A stretch of 64,000 nt of DNA, from the NCBI GenBank assembly GCA_002345565.1, contig DDVS01000001.1, forward strand, positions 916,181 through 980,180, given 5' to 3'. Every line of letters begins with the position of its first letter. The stretch's first letter is position 1. A model generated the notes under the pieces. It made no database searches and was not told the origin of the DNA. It was given only the letters and a program-made list of their open reading frames with translations. The translations under genes were made by a program, and so were the position numbers. Source of the stretch: Flavobacteriales bacterium UBA2306. Lineage in GTDB: Bacteria > Bacteroidota > Bacteroidia > Flavobacteriales > Weeksellaceae. Below, piece by piece: positions 9,541 to 17,655 of the stretch.

Positions 9541-9568
9541 TCATTCATCAACCATCAATTATCATTTA
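9541..9568. repeat. Heptad element, TCA type, 4 units
   Basis: Four tandem 7-nt units each beginning TCA (TCATTCA, TCAACCA, TCAATTA, TCATTTA). It lies 9 bases before the next ATG. Unlike the GAC-type copies it has no self-complementary arms. Confidence 0.6.
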
Positions 9569-9577
9569 TAAAAAAAG

Positions 9578-10297
9578 ATGCCTCTAATAACACATACAGA
9601 TTATTATTCACACATTCTTGGAATGAGCCTTCAGGTCGAAGTTACAGGACATTTCGGTTACCCGATTATTATGTTCCCGACTTCTCAAGGTTCTTATACT
9701 CAGAATGCCGATTTTCATTTGAATGGAAGTATTTCACATTTCACAGACAATGGAATTTTGAAATTATTCAATGTTCAGACGATTGATAAATTCAGTTTTT
9801 ATGACAAAGGAATTTCGCCTTACGAAAGAATCCGAAATTACGAAATGTATGTTCAGTTTTTGGTTCAGGAGTTTATTCCTTATATCCAAAGAACTCATAA
9901 CACACATCGCATAGCAGTTGCAGGTGCAAGTTTTGGAGGTTACCACGCTTCTAATTTTGCGTTCAGGTTTCCGGATTTGGTTTCGCATCTTTTCTGTCTG
10001 TCTGGTGCTTTTAACATCCGGAATTTTATGGACGGCTATCAGGATCAGCTGATTTATTTCAATTGTCCGGATGAATTCGTGAAGAATGATGAAGCCTGGA
10101 AATACAAACATATGCACATCGTTCTCAGTACATCTGACCGTGATATTTGTTTGGAACCAACGAGAAAAATGGCGGGCATCTTAACATCAAAGGGAATTAA
10201 TCATTGGTATGATGAGCAAAAATGGATAGATCACGATTGGGTGCTTTGGAGAATGGTTTTCCCGAAATTTATTGGAAGATTTTCGGGTAAATTTTAA
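9578..10297 (+). CDS. Esterase family protein (alpha/beta hydrolase)
   Basis: 239 residues, cytoplasmic by appearance. The nucleophile elbow GASFGG lies near residues 114-119 and a late His occurs in WIDHDWVLWR, with an acid in LSTSDRDI, giving a plausible Ser-Asp-His triad. It belongs to the esterase D/putative esterase group. It is sandwiched between two ATP-grasp genes on the same strand, which suggests hydrolysis, transfer or release of an activated product of that pathway. The exact substrate is unknown. Confidence 0.8.
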   Translation: MPLITHTDYYSHILGMSLQVEVTGHFGYPIIMFPTSQGSYTQNADFHLNGSISHFTDNGILKLFNVQTIDKFSFYDKGISPYERIRNYEMYVQFLVQEFIPYIQRTHNTHRIAVAGASFGGYHASNFAFRFPDLVSHLFCLSGAFNIRNFMDGYQDQLIYFNCPDEFVKNDEAWKYKHMHIVLSTSDRDICLEPTRKMAGILTSKGINHWYDEQKWIDHDWVLWRMVFPKFIGRFSGKF

Positions 10298-10306
10298 AAT
10301 AAATAT

Positions 10307-10375
10307 CTCGCAGATTTTATTGATTTAGCAAATATATAATTATGGAAAATCTGCGTAATTTTCTTAATCAGCGAG
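10307..10375. repeat. CTCGCAGATT dispersed inverted repeat
   Basis: CTCGCAGATTTT at 10307-10318 is answered by AAAATCTGCG at 10347-10356 and GCGAG at 10371-10375. The arms resemble an interspersed element common in Chryseobacterium/Flavobacterium spacers (from memory). Only one copy was noticed in this window. Confidence 0.5.
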
Positions 10376-10412
10376 GCAAATAGTTTTAAATTAATAAAAC
10401 AAACATACAAAC

Positions 10413-10440
10413 TTCGGACTTCGGACATCCGTCTTCCGAC
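10413..10440. repeat. Heptad element, GAC type, 4 units
   Basis: Units TTCGGAC, TTCGGAC, ATCCGTC and TTCCGAC. Unit 1 pairs with unit 4 and unit 2 with unit 3, using different bases in the inner pair from the copy at 8262. It ends 17 bases before the second ATP-grasp ATG. Confidence 0.75.
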
Positions 10441-10457
10441 CTTAAAAAAACAAAATT

Positions 10458-11408
10458 ATGGCAAAAAAAATTGGAATTTTATTCGGAATGGAAGACACGT
10501 TTCCTTGGGCTTTTATAGATAAAGTGAACGAACTAGGGAAAGGAGAATATATTGCAGAACCTGTTCAAATTGATAAATTGGAACAAGGCGCAGATTATGG
10601 TTATGCTGTGATTATTGACAGAATTTCGCAAGACGTTCCTTTCTACAGAGCTTATCTTAAAAATGCGGCGGTTAACGGAACTTATGTTATCAACAATCCA
10701 TTTTGGTGGAGTGCAGATGAAAAGTTTTTCAATAATGCATTGATGTCCAAAATCGGAATTCCGTTGCCGAAAACTGTATTGCTGCCTTCTCACCAGAGAC
10801 CAACCAATACTTCGGAAACGTCTTTCAGAAACCTGAAATTCCCTCACGATTGGGAATACATTTTCAATTACATTGGGTTTCCAGCTTATATGAAACCTCA
10901 CGATGGCGGTGGATGGAGAAATGTTTACAGAGTTGAAAGTCCAGAAGATATGTGGGCAAAACACGCTGAGACTGAGCAATTAGTAATGATGGTTCAGGAA
11001 GAGATTGTTTTCGAGGATTATTATCGAGTTTATTGTTTGGGCAGAAAGTATGTTCATATTATGCCTTATGAACCGAGGAATCCGCACCATTTGAGATATG
11101 CAACAACACATCAAACGGAAGGAAAAGAACTCGAAAAGTTACTAAAAACCATTACGGATTATACGATTAAAATGAATGAAGCTTTGGGTTACGATTTCAA
11201 CACAGTTGAATTTGCGGTGAGAGACGGAATTCCTTACGCCATTGATTTCTGTAATCCAGCTCCGGATGCTGACAGAAATTCTGTTGGGGAAGAAAATTTC
11301 CAATGGATTGTAGAACACGCTGCAAAGCTTGCAATTGAAAAAGCTAAAGACTACAAGCCTGGAAAAATCAACATCGATTGGGGGAAATTTGTAACCAATC
11401 AACTTTAA
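10458..11408 (+). CDS. RimK-like ATP-grasp ligase (second of the cluster)
   Basis: 316 residues. The N-terminal domain begins with GILFGMEDTFPWAFIDKV. The ATP-binding Lys and Gly-rich loop are in AYMKPHDGGGWRNVYRV (about residues 140-157), and the acidic Mg-binding part is in EFAVRDGIPYAIDFCNPAPD near residue 260. This is the typical order of the D-Ala-D-Ala ligase/RimK ATP-grasp superfamily, which joins a carboxylate to an amine. It is only 36 bases from the GCS2-type ligase, so the two are probably co-transcribed and may extend the same molecule. Confidence 0.8.
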   Translation: MAKKIGILFGMEDTFPWAFIDKVNELGKGEYIAEPVQIDKLEQGADYGYAVIIDRISQDVPFYRAYLKNAAVNGTYVINNPFWWSADEKFFNNALMSKIGIPLPKTVLLPSHQRPTNTSETSFRNLKFPHDWEYIFNYIGFPAYMKPHDGGGWRNVYRVESPEDMWAKHAETEQLVMMVQEEIVFEDYYRVYCLGRKYVHIMPYEPRNPHHLRYATTHQTEGKELEKLLKTITDYTIKMNEALGYDFNTVEFAVRDGIPYAIDFCNPAPDADRNSVGEENFQWIVEHAAKLAIEKAKDYKPGKINIDWGKFVTNQL

Positions 11409-11444
11409 AACTTAACGACTAACTTAACTAACACAAGAAAAAAA

Positions 11445-12548
11445 ATGCACAAATTCACAATAGGTGTTGAGGAAGAATATCAAATCATAGATGCGGAAAG
11501 CCGTGATTTGGTATCTCACGTTTCCAAAATAATAGAAGGAGGAAAGGCCGTTCTAAGCGAAAACTTAAAACACGAGATGCACGAATCTGTCGTAGAAATG
11601 GAAACAGGCATCTGTGAAAATATTCAGCAGGCACGACAGGAATTGACAGACCTTAGAAGACATCTTGTAAAAACCGCTCACGAACAGGGTTTACGAGTTT
11701 CGGGAGGCGGAACACATCCGTTCTCTCATTGGAAAGATAACATTATCACAAAAGATGCTCGTTATGACAAAATCGTCAGCGATATGGGCGATGTTGCAAG
11801 GTCGAATTTGATTTTCGGACTGCACGTTCACATTGGTATTCCCGATCGTGAAGAAGGAATCAGAATACAGAATGTGATGCGTTATTTTTTACCACACGTT
11901 TATGCATTGTCTACGAATTCTCCTTTTTGGGTTGGAAGATTAACAGGTTTCAAATCTTACAGACAAGAAGTTTTTGCTAAATTTCCAAGAACAGGATTAC
12001 CAAGTTATTTCGGAAGCGTGGCAGAATTTGATGCGTATGTTAATCTGATGGTGAAAACCGGAACGATTGATAATGCCAAGAAAATTTGGTGGGATTTGAG
12101 AGTCCATCCGTTCTACCCTACTATTGAATTCAGGATTTGTGATATGCCAATGACAATAGACGAAACCGTTTGTCTTGCGGCGATTATGCAATCTTTAGTG
12201 GCAAAAATCTATAAAATGCATCAACAAAACACAAGTTACAGAAGTTACAGAAGACTGCTTTTGACCGAAAATAAATGGCGTGCTTCCAAAGACGGAATTG
12301 ATGCACATCTCATCGATTTTGGCAAAGAAATCAGCGTACCTTATAAAGACTTACTGGAAGAATTACTGGCGTTTATTGATGATGTTGTTGATGATTTAGG
12401 CTGTCGAAAAGAAGTTGAATATGCAAGAGAAATTGTCAAAAATGGAACAGGAGCAGACAGACAATTGAAGGTTTTCCACGAAAGCGGTGGCGATATGAAA
12501 AAAGTAGTGGATTATATGATTTACGAAACTGAGAAGGGGCTTTTATAA
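11445..12548 (+). CDS. Carboxylate-amine ligase, GCS2/YbdK family
   Basis: 367 residues, the usual length for YbdK-type glutamate-cysteine ligase-2 proteins. The N-terminus has IGVEEEYQIID, whose acidic residues bind metal in the glutamine-synthetase-like fold. GGGTHPFSHW and GLHVHIGIPD supply further conserved His/Gly positions, and the Arg-rich segment EFRICDMPMTIDETV is typical. The family forms amide bonds from a carboxylate and an amine with ATP; some members have weak gamma-glutamylcysteine synthase activity. Surrounded by ATP-grasp enzymes, it is probably part of a multi-step ligation pathway rather than glutathione synthesis. Confidence 0.88.
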   Translation: MHKFTIGVEEEYQIIDAESRDLVSHVSKIIEGGKAVLSENLKHEMHESVVEMETGICENIQQARQELTDLRRHLVKTAHEQGLRVSGGGTHPFSHWKDNIITKDARYDKIVSDMGDVARSNLIFGLHVHIGIPDREEGIRIQNVMRYFLPHVYALSTNSPFWVGRLTGFKSYRQEVFAKFPRTGLPSYFGSVAEFDAYVNLMVKTGTIDNAKKIWWDLRVHPFYPTIEFRICDMPMTIDETVCLAAIMQSLVAKIYKMHQQNTSYRSYRRLLLTENKWRASKDGIDAHLIDFGKEISVPYKDLLEELLAFIDDVVDDLGCRKEVEYAREIVKNGTGADRQLKVFHESGGDMKKVVDYMIYETEKGLL

Positions 12549-12579
12549 TTATTAATGATTAATGGTAAATTGTTTTCGA

Positions 12580-12706
12580 ATCTCTCGCAATAGGGATTGC
12601 AGTGGAAATCCTTTTGCTTTTCTTTCATATAAGGAAAAGCAAAAGATTGCAACGGAAAGCCCGACCCAAGTTACGGCTAAAGCGTTGGCGAGGGAATTGC
12701 CCAAAT
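12580..12706. repeat. GGAAATCC/GGAAAGC dispersed repeat, copy 1
   Basis: TCTCGCAATAGGGATTGC, then GGAAATCCTTTTGC, an inverted loop, GCAAAAGATTGCAACGGAAA and finally GAATTGCCCAAATTA. The same frame recurs at 45844-45957 and 57693-57818 with unrelated loop sequence. It fills most of the 221-bp spacer before the amidotransferase. Confidence 0.65.
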
Positions 12707-12752
12707 TAATATTTTTAGAATTTTTTTAAATTTTCATCAATTCTAGATTCCG

Positions 12753-12760
12753 TATTTTTG
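12753..12760 (+). promoter_or_regulatory. -7 box for the class I amidotransferase
   Basis: TATTTTTG fits TAnnTTTG and ends 9 bases before the first ATG (12770), so the transcript would have a very short leader. It suggests the cluster is split into at least two transcripts. Confidence 0.55.
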
Positions 12761-12769
12761 TAAAAATTT

Positions 12770-13612
12770 ATGAATATGAGTAAAAATGATGTAAGAATTG
12801 CACTTTTGGATATGAATAATAATCATCCGAATCAAGGGATGAGAAACATAAAAGAGCTGTCGAAAGCGTTTCAGGAGCAGTCGGAATATGAGGTTTCTGT
12901 GGAGCTTTTTGATGTTCGTTACAAAAATGAAATGCCAAATATTGAAGATTTTGATATTTTCATTTCTTCCGGTGGACCTGGGAATCCGCATCGTGAAGGT
13001 TATGAATGGGAACAGAAATTTGCTGATTTTCTAACGCAAATCTGGGAACACAACAAAACTGATGAACAGAAAAAATATCTGTTTTTGGTTTGCCATTCTT
13101 TCCAATTGGCGGTTATTCATTTCGGGATTGCGAATGTTTGCAAGAGAAAATCATATTCTTTCGGTGTGATGCCCATTCACAAAACCGAAGACGGCGAAAA
13201 AGATTTTTTATTCCAAAACTTGCCGGAGCCTTTCTATGGCGTAGATTCCAGAGCTTACCAATGTATAGAACCAAATGATGACAAAATCAATGCGTTGGGA
13301 ATGAAAATCGTGGCGTTGGAGAAAATCCGTCCAAAGGTTCATCTGGAAAGAGCAATGATGGCCGTTCGTTTTTCTGATGAGATTTTCGGAACGCAGTTTC
13401 ATCCTGAAGCTGACCCACTTGGTTTCATCAAAAATCTGGAAGACGAGAAAAATAAAGAAGCGATGATTGAAACTTTCGGAATGGAAAAATACCTTGAAAC
13501 TATCGACAGAATGGATGATGATGATAAAATCGTTCTAACAAGAGCGCAAATCATTCCAAGATTTTTACAACTGGCTTCTGAACAAATTACTAAAAATTTA
13601 GTATTCGGTTAG
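12770..13612 (+). CDS. Type 1 glutamine amidotransferase (GMP-synthase-like GATase1)
   Basis: 280 residues. The oxyanion strand FISSGGPGNP precedes the nucleophile Cys in FLVCHSFQLAVIHFG, and the catalytic His/Glu pair is in GTQFHPEADPLG, so the triad is complete. Such domains release ammonia from glutamine, or act as gamma-glutamyl hydrolases, for a partner synthetase. Here the partners are probably the neighbouring ATP-grasp and GCS2 ligases. An in-frame ATG at 12776 is an alternative start. The C-terminal about 70 residues extend past the usual GATase1 core and are not recognised. Confidence 0.85.
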   Translation: MNMSKNDVRIALLDMNNNHPNQGMRNIKELSKAFQEQSEYEVSVELFDVRYKNEMPNIEDFDIFISSGGPGNPHREGYEWEQKFADFLTQIWEHNKTDEQKKYLFLVCHSFQLAVIHFGIANVCKRKSYSFGVMPIHKTEDGEKDFLFQNLPEPFYGVDSRAYQCIEPNDDKINALGMKIVALEKIRPKVHLERAMMAVRFSDEIFGTQFHPEADPLGFIKNLEDEKNKEAMIETFGMEKYLETIDRMDDDDKIVLTRAQIIPRFLQLASEQITKNLVFG

Positions 13613-13675
13613 TGGTTGACTGTTGATAGTTTTTATTTTGAAACTAACAACTTTCAACGCACAACGATCAACAAA
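13613..13675. repeat. Heptad element, CAAC type, 9 units, forms a hairpin
   Basis: The left arm has units TGGTTGA and CTGTTGA; the right arm has CAACTTT, CAACGCA, CAACGAT and CAACAAA, all in one 7-nt register. GTTGA (13615), GTTG (13622) and TAGTTT (13627) pair with TCAAC (13654), CAAC (13648) and AAACTA (13641). It begins right after the amidotransferase stop and ends 9 bases before the next ATG. Confidence 0.65.
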
Positions 13676-13684
13676 ATCTAAACT

Positions 13685-14866
13685 ATGATTCCAAAATACA
13701 GAACTCAATTCAACGGAGAATTTTCTCAGGAAAAATATCAAAAAGTCAATGAGTTAATAAAAGAGAAAACGGGATACGAAGCTGGTTTCCGAATATCAGA
13801 AAGTCCTATTTTTCTTTCAAATGAGTTCTGGCAAAAGCTGGATGATGCTTCTCAATCGATTATTTCGCAAATCAAGGAAATGTCTGTTGAAGAACTCAGC
13901 AAAGCTATTCCTGCGAATTGTAATGTTCCGAATGACACTAAAAAGCCACATTTTGTTGCGATAGATTTTGGAATTTGTCAGGATGAAAATGGAAACGTCA
14001 TTCCACAATTGATAGAATTGCAGGCTTTCCCGAGTTTGTTTGGATTTCAGAAGTTGTTTGAAAAAGTCCTTACCGAAGTTTATCCTTTTCTGAATGAACT
14101 TAAAAACTCGCTTCCAAAAGATGAATACATACAAAAACTGAAACAAGTGATTGTTGGAAATGAAAATCCAGAAAATGTAATTCTTTTGGAAATTTATCCT
14201 GAAAACCAAAAAACATCCATTGATTTTGTCTTGACAGAGCAATATCTTGGAATCAAAACGGTTTGTCTTACGAAAATCAAAAAGGAAGGCAAAAAGTTAT
14301 TCTATGAAAATGATGGAAAATTAGTTCCTATTCATAGAATTTACAATCGTGTGATTTTTGATGAATTGGATAAAATCGAAGGTTTGGAAACGGAATTTGA
14401 TTTCCGAGAAGACATTGATGTAGAATGGATTACGCATCCGAATTGGTTTTTTAAAATTTCAAAATACATTCTCCCAAAACTGAAACACGAGTTTGTTCCG
14501 AAAAGTTATTTCTTACCGGATTTTCCTGAAACAGAACATTTGGAAAATTTTGTTTTAAAACCTCTTTTCTCCTTTGCAGGAAGTGGTGTGAATCTGAATC
14601 CAACTCAGGAAATCATCAATAAAATTGAAGATAAAGAAAATTATATCCTTCAAAGAAAAGTTACTTATGCACCGCTTTTTGAAGACATCAATGGTGAATT
14701 TTCCAAAGCTGAAATCCGTTTGCTTTTTGCGTGGAATCCAGAAGAAGAAAATCCTGAACTTCTCGTCAATCTTGTTAGAATGACTAAAGCTGCAATGGTG
14801 AATGTAGATTTTAATAAGAAAGATGCAATTTGGATTGGGAGTTCTATGGCGTTTTTTGAAAAATAA
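13685..14866 (+). CDS. Uncharacterised protein, probable divergent ATP-grasp ligase
   Basis: 393 residues, no signal peptide or membrane segment. It was not recognised as a named family. The C-terminal half has an ATP-grasp-like pattern: FVLKPLFSFAGSGVNLNP (Lys plus Gly-rich loop, about residues 288-305), NYILQRKVTY (adenine-binding-like strand), then AEIRLLFAW and LLVNLVRMTKAAMVNVDF in place of the Mg site. The N-terminal half contains VAIDFGICQDENGNVIPQLI, followed by an ELQAFPSLFGFQ segment that may be a pre-ATP domain. Its place at the end of the ligase cluster supports a third ligation step, but the assignment is tentative. Confidence 0.55.
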   Translation: MIPKYRTQFNGEFSQEKYQKVNELIKEKTGYEAGFRISESPIFLSNEFWQKLDDASQSIISQIKEMSVEELSKAIPANCNVPNDTKKPHFVAIDFGICQDENGNVIPQLIELQAFPSLFGFQKLFEKVLTEVYPFLNELKNSLPKDEYIQKLKQVIVGNENPENVILLEIYPENQKTSIDFVLTEQYLGIKTVCLTKIKKEGKKLFYENDGKLVPIHRIYNRVIFDELDKIEGLETEFDFREDIDVEWITHPNWFFKISKYILPKLKHEFVPKSYFLPDFPETEHLENFVLKPLFSFAGSGVNLNPTQEIINKIEDKENYILQRKVTYAPLFEDINGEFSKAEIRLLFAWNPEEENPELLVNLVRMTKAAMVNVDFNKKDAIWIGSSMAFFEK

Positions 14867-14920
14867 CCAGAAATAATTTCTCTTTTCTGGCGTATTTTTT
14901 GAACACAGAGATAAAAAACG

Positions 14921-15604
14921 ATGCTCGATTTTAAGCAAATTCTTTTAGGCTCCGAAGAATGGACATTTCTTCTGGAAACGATTCTCCGAACGGGAATTAT
15001 GTTTTTCATTATCATTTTAGGGCTTCGGCTTTTAGGAAAGAGAGGTGTAAAACAACTTTCCGTTTTTGAATTGGTCGTTATTATCGGATTAGGTTCAGCC
15101 GCTGGAGATCCGATGTTTTACAAAGACGTTGGGATATTGCCTGCAATTGTTGTTTTCACAATGATTATAAGTCTTTACACCATTATCACTTATTTCATTG
15201 GAAAAAGTAAAAAATTTGAAAATTTGGTTGAAGGAAAACCGATTTGCCTGATTAATGAAGGCATTTTTTGTATTGACGATTTCAAGAAGGAATCACTTGG
15301 TGAAGATGAGTTTTTTGCAGAATTGAGACTGAGAGGCATTTCTCATCTGGGTCAAATTGAAAAAGCCATTGAGGAAATCTCTGGCGAAATAAGCGTTTTT
15401 TATTATGATAATAAAGACATCAAATATGGTTTGCCAATAATGCCTGATTCACTCGATAATGTCATAAAATTGATAACAGTCAAAAAGCATTATTCCTGTA
15501 CATTTTGCGGTTTCACAGAAGAATTGGACAATGACAAGCACAACTGCAAAGTTTGCGGAAAAGATGAATGGGTAGAATCTTCTAACAAAAAAAGAATTTC
15601 TTAA
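14921..15604 (+). CDS. DUF421 (YetF family) membrane protein with C-terminal zinc ribbon
   Basis: 227 residues. Three hydrophobic segments lie in the first about 90 residues (ETILRTGIMFFIIILGLRLL; a second around VVIIGLGSAAGD; a third around VVFTMIISLYTIITYFI). They are followed by the soluble DUF421 domain with FFAELRLRGISHLGQIEKAI. Unusually, the tail has two Cys pairs, C193/C196 and C209/C212, spaced as a zinc ribbon or rubredoxin-like knuckle. The stop codon overlaps that of the convergent HAD gene. Function is unknown; it is 54 bases after the ligase cluster and may belong to it. Confidence 0.8.
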   Translation: MLDFKQILLGSEEWTFLLETILRTGIMFFIIILGLRLLGKRGVKQLSVFELVVIIGLGSAAGDPMFYKDVGILPAIVVFTMIISLYTIITYFIGKSKKFENLVEGKPICLINEGIFCIDDFKKESLGEDEFFAELRLRGISHLGQIEKAIEEISGEISVFYYDNKDIKYGLPIMPDSLDNVIKLITVKKHYSCTFCGFTEELDNDKHNCKVCGKDEWVESSNKKRIS

Positions 15605-16254
15605 ATCAATTCCAATTCCTCAACCTTCAGCTCATCAAAATGATGAATGACTAAGTCTGCAGTTTCGTAATTCTGATTCTTGCTATTTTCGCTTTTGTAA
15701 CCCACACAGAAAATTTCTGCGCCGTTTGCAGCTAATATTCCGTTGGTACTGTCTTCTATGACGATGCAATGGGATTTGTTATTACCAGAAAGTCTTTGCG
15801 CTTCTATAAAAATGGCAGGATTTGGTTTTGATTCCGGAAAATCTTCTCCACTTACGAGATGTGAGAAAAACGGAAATAAATTGAAACGTTTAAAAACCCG
15901 ATGAATGGTAGATTTGGCAGCAGAAGAAGCTAATATCAATTGGAAATTGGCTGAATAAAGATTTTTAATCAAGTCTTCTACCCCATCTAATAATTTCAGA
16001 GCTGGGTCAGAATCGAATAAATCGTAAAATAGGGTTCTTTTTCTTTGGATTAAATCTTCAACATCGGTATTGATCGCGAAAATTTCTTTTATCATTTGAT
16101 AGACATTTCGGGTAGATTTCCCTGTGAATCTTGAGAATAATTCTGCATCTACATCGATTTTCAATTCTTTAAAATGTTGATAATAAGCTTTTTTGTGAAG
16201 AGGTTCTGTATCTACAATCACACCGTCCATATCAAAAATCACCGTATTTTTCAT
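15601..16254 (-). CDS. HAD family phosphatase (beta-phosphoglucomutase-like)
   Basis: About 217 residues from the ATG at 16254; the upstream in-frame ATG at 16275 would add 7 residues. Motif I is VIFDMDGVIVDTEP (nucleophile Asp and the next Asp), motif II the Ser in LILASSA, motif III the Lys in ESKPNPAIF, and motif IV IVIEDSTNGILAA. The cap after motif I is alpha-helical as in beta-phosphoglucomutase and sugar-phosphate phosphatases. The substrate is unknown. The gene is convergent with DUF421, with overlapping stop codons. Confidence 0.88.
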   Translation of the reverse strand: MKNTVIFDMDGVIVDTEPLHKKAYYQHFKELKIDVDAELFSRFTGKSTRNVYQMIKEIFAINTDVEDLIQRKRTLFYDLFDSDPALKLLDGVEDLIKNLYSANFQLILASSAAKSTIHRVFKRFNLFPFFSHLVSGEDFPESKPNPAIFIEAQRLSGNNKSHCIVIEDSTNGILAANGAEIFCVGYKSENSKNQNYETADLVIHHFDELKVEELELI

Positions 16255-16281
16255 TAGTTGATTTATAATTTTCATTTTCCT

Positions 16282-16305
16282 AATGGAACACTGAAGTGTT
16301 TCATT
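16282..16305. repeat. Small inverted repeat upstream of the HAD gene
   Basis: AACACT (16287-16292) and AGTGTT (16295-16300) form a tight hairpin flanked by AATG and CATT, giving an imperfect palindrome just before the HAD start. Confidence 0.4.
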
Positions 16306-16468
16306 TTCCCTATTTCATTAATTTCGGTACAAAAGTAGGGATTCTTAATTTGAGGATTTTAACACAACTATTAAATTTTTCAATTTTTAAATCAGAATCT
16401 AACGTTAAATTAACATTTTTCGATTGAATTTTAATAGTTTATTATAACAAAAAACTGAGGATTTAAGG

Positions 16469-16476
16469 TAGTTTTG
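16469..16476 (+). promoter_or_regulatory. -7 box upstream of the GLPGLI pair
   Basis: TAGTTTTG matches TAnnTTTG and ends 15 bases before the GTG start at 16492. Confidence 0.5.
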
Positions 16477-16491
16477 ATAAAAAATTAATCC

Positions 16492-17655
16492 GTGAAAAAA
16501 CCTTTACTATTGTTACTATTTCCAACACTTGTTTTTAGTCAGGAGAAGATTAGAATTGTAGATTCTGAGACATCTAAGCCTATTTCCAGCGTCCGGTTAA
16601 TATCGAATGAAAACGTCTATTATTCCAATGAAGAAGGGTATATTCTTTTACCTGAAAATACTGGAAACTGGGAAGTTTCTGCCTTTGGTTACATTTCTGA
16701 AAAAGTAAAAACACATCCCGAAACTGTTTTTTTGAAGCCAAAATATCAAGATATTGATGAAGTTAAAATTGTATCGATCGATTTTCAGAAAATATTAAAA
16801 ACCGTTTCCAAAAATTACGATAAAATCTATTACAACGAACCTCAACTTTTTGATATATCAATCAGACAAAAAGCTTTTGAGAATAACGAAATGAAGTTAT
16901 TAATGGTTGCAGATGGAAAATTCTGGAGTCTGGACGGAAACTACAATGCAAAAAAAGCATTTAACGGAACGTTTGATGATTTTATCCAAATTCAGCTAGA
17001 CCATTTGCGTTACTTGAAATCCGAGGCTTTCGGGAATCCTATTAAATCAAAAAAGCAAAATGTTTCTCACGACAATGTTGGTGACATGTTTCTAAGTTAT
17101 GAACTCTTCAGGACTTTGGGATTATCTAATCGTAAACATACAAAAGCCAGCGGAAAACTTTTAAATGACAATGGCGAAGAACAAGAAATCTCTTTCCTGA
17201 TAAAGAACGACGAAAATATGATTTATAGGGGAAATATCTTGTACAATAAAAAAGACAATGCCATAACTCATTTTGAGCTAGATTTTGAACAAAGCCAGTC
17301 AGAAAGAAGAAAGCTGGAAGATGAAGATGGTACGAGCTATGAAAGACAATTGGGCGACGGTAAAATATTTTTTGATTATTATAAAAGTGGTGAAAAGTAT
17401 GTCCCTTCCAAAATGGGTTATGCATCAGAAAAATTCAAAACGATTACAGAAAAAGGTGATTTTGAATACCGTTCTGCAAGAGAAATCATTTTCAAAAATT
17501 TCCAACCCGCCGACGATAAAAAACTGGATAATCCTATCAATCTCTCTACATCTTATTGGAATAATATGACTGTTGCAAAAGATAAAGGAGAAACATTATT
17601 AACCAAAGAAGAAGAAGAATTTATCAATGAAAAATCTAATGAGATACAGGATTAA
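16492..17655 (+). CDS. Exported protein with carboxypeptidase-D-like regulatory domain
   Basis: 387 residues from a GTG start that begins the signal peptide MKKPLLLLLFPTLVFSQ. Residues about 20-85 (IRIVDSETSKPISSVRLIS up to EGYILLPENTG) resemble the Ig-like carboxypeptidase regulatory/CarboxypepD_reg domain that begins many Bacteroidetes surface proteins. The remainder is an unrecognised, mostly beta domain. It overlaps the following GLPGLI gene by 29 bases and so is translated with it. It probably works in the periplasm or at the outer membrane; function unknown. Confidence 0.7.
   Translation: MKKPLLLLLFPTLVFSQEKIRIVDSETSKPISSVRLISNENVYYSNEEGYILLPENTGNWEVSAFGYISEKVKTHPETVFLKPKYQDIDEVKIVSIDFQKILKTVSKNYDKIYYNEPQLFDISIRQKAFENNEMKLLMVADGKFWSLDGNYNAKKAFNGTFDDFIQIQLDHLRYLKSEAFGNPIKSKKQNVSHDNVGDMFLSYELFRTLGLSNRKHTKASGKLLNDNGEEQEISFLIKNDENMIYRGNILYNKKDNAITHFELDFEQSQSERRKLEDEDGTSYERQLGDGKIFFDYYKSGEKYVPSKMGYASEKFKTITEKGDFEYRSAREIIFKNFQPADDKKLDNPINLSTSYWNNMTVAKDKGETLLTKEEEEFINEKSNEIQD

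Noticed and set aside
12549..12769. tRNA or small RNA gene in the GCS2-amidotransferase spacer
   Set aside because: The structured sequence matches a dispersed repeat; no tRNA cloverleaf or T-loop (GGTTCGA) found.
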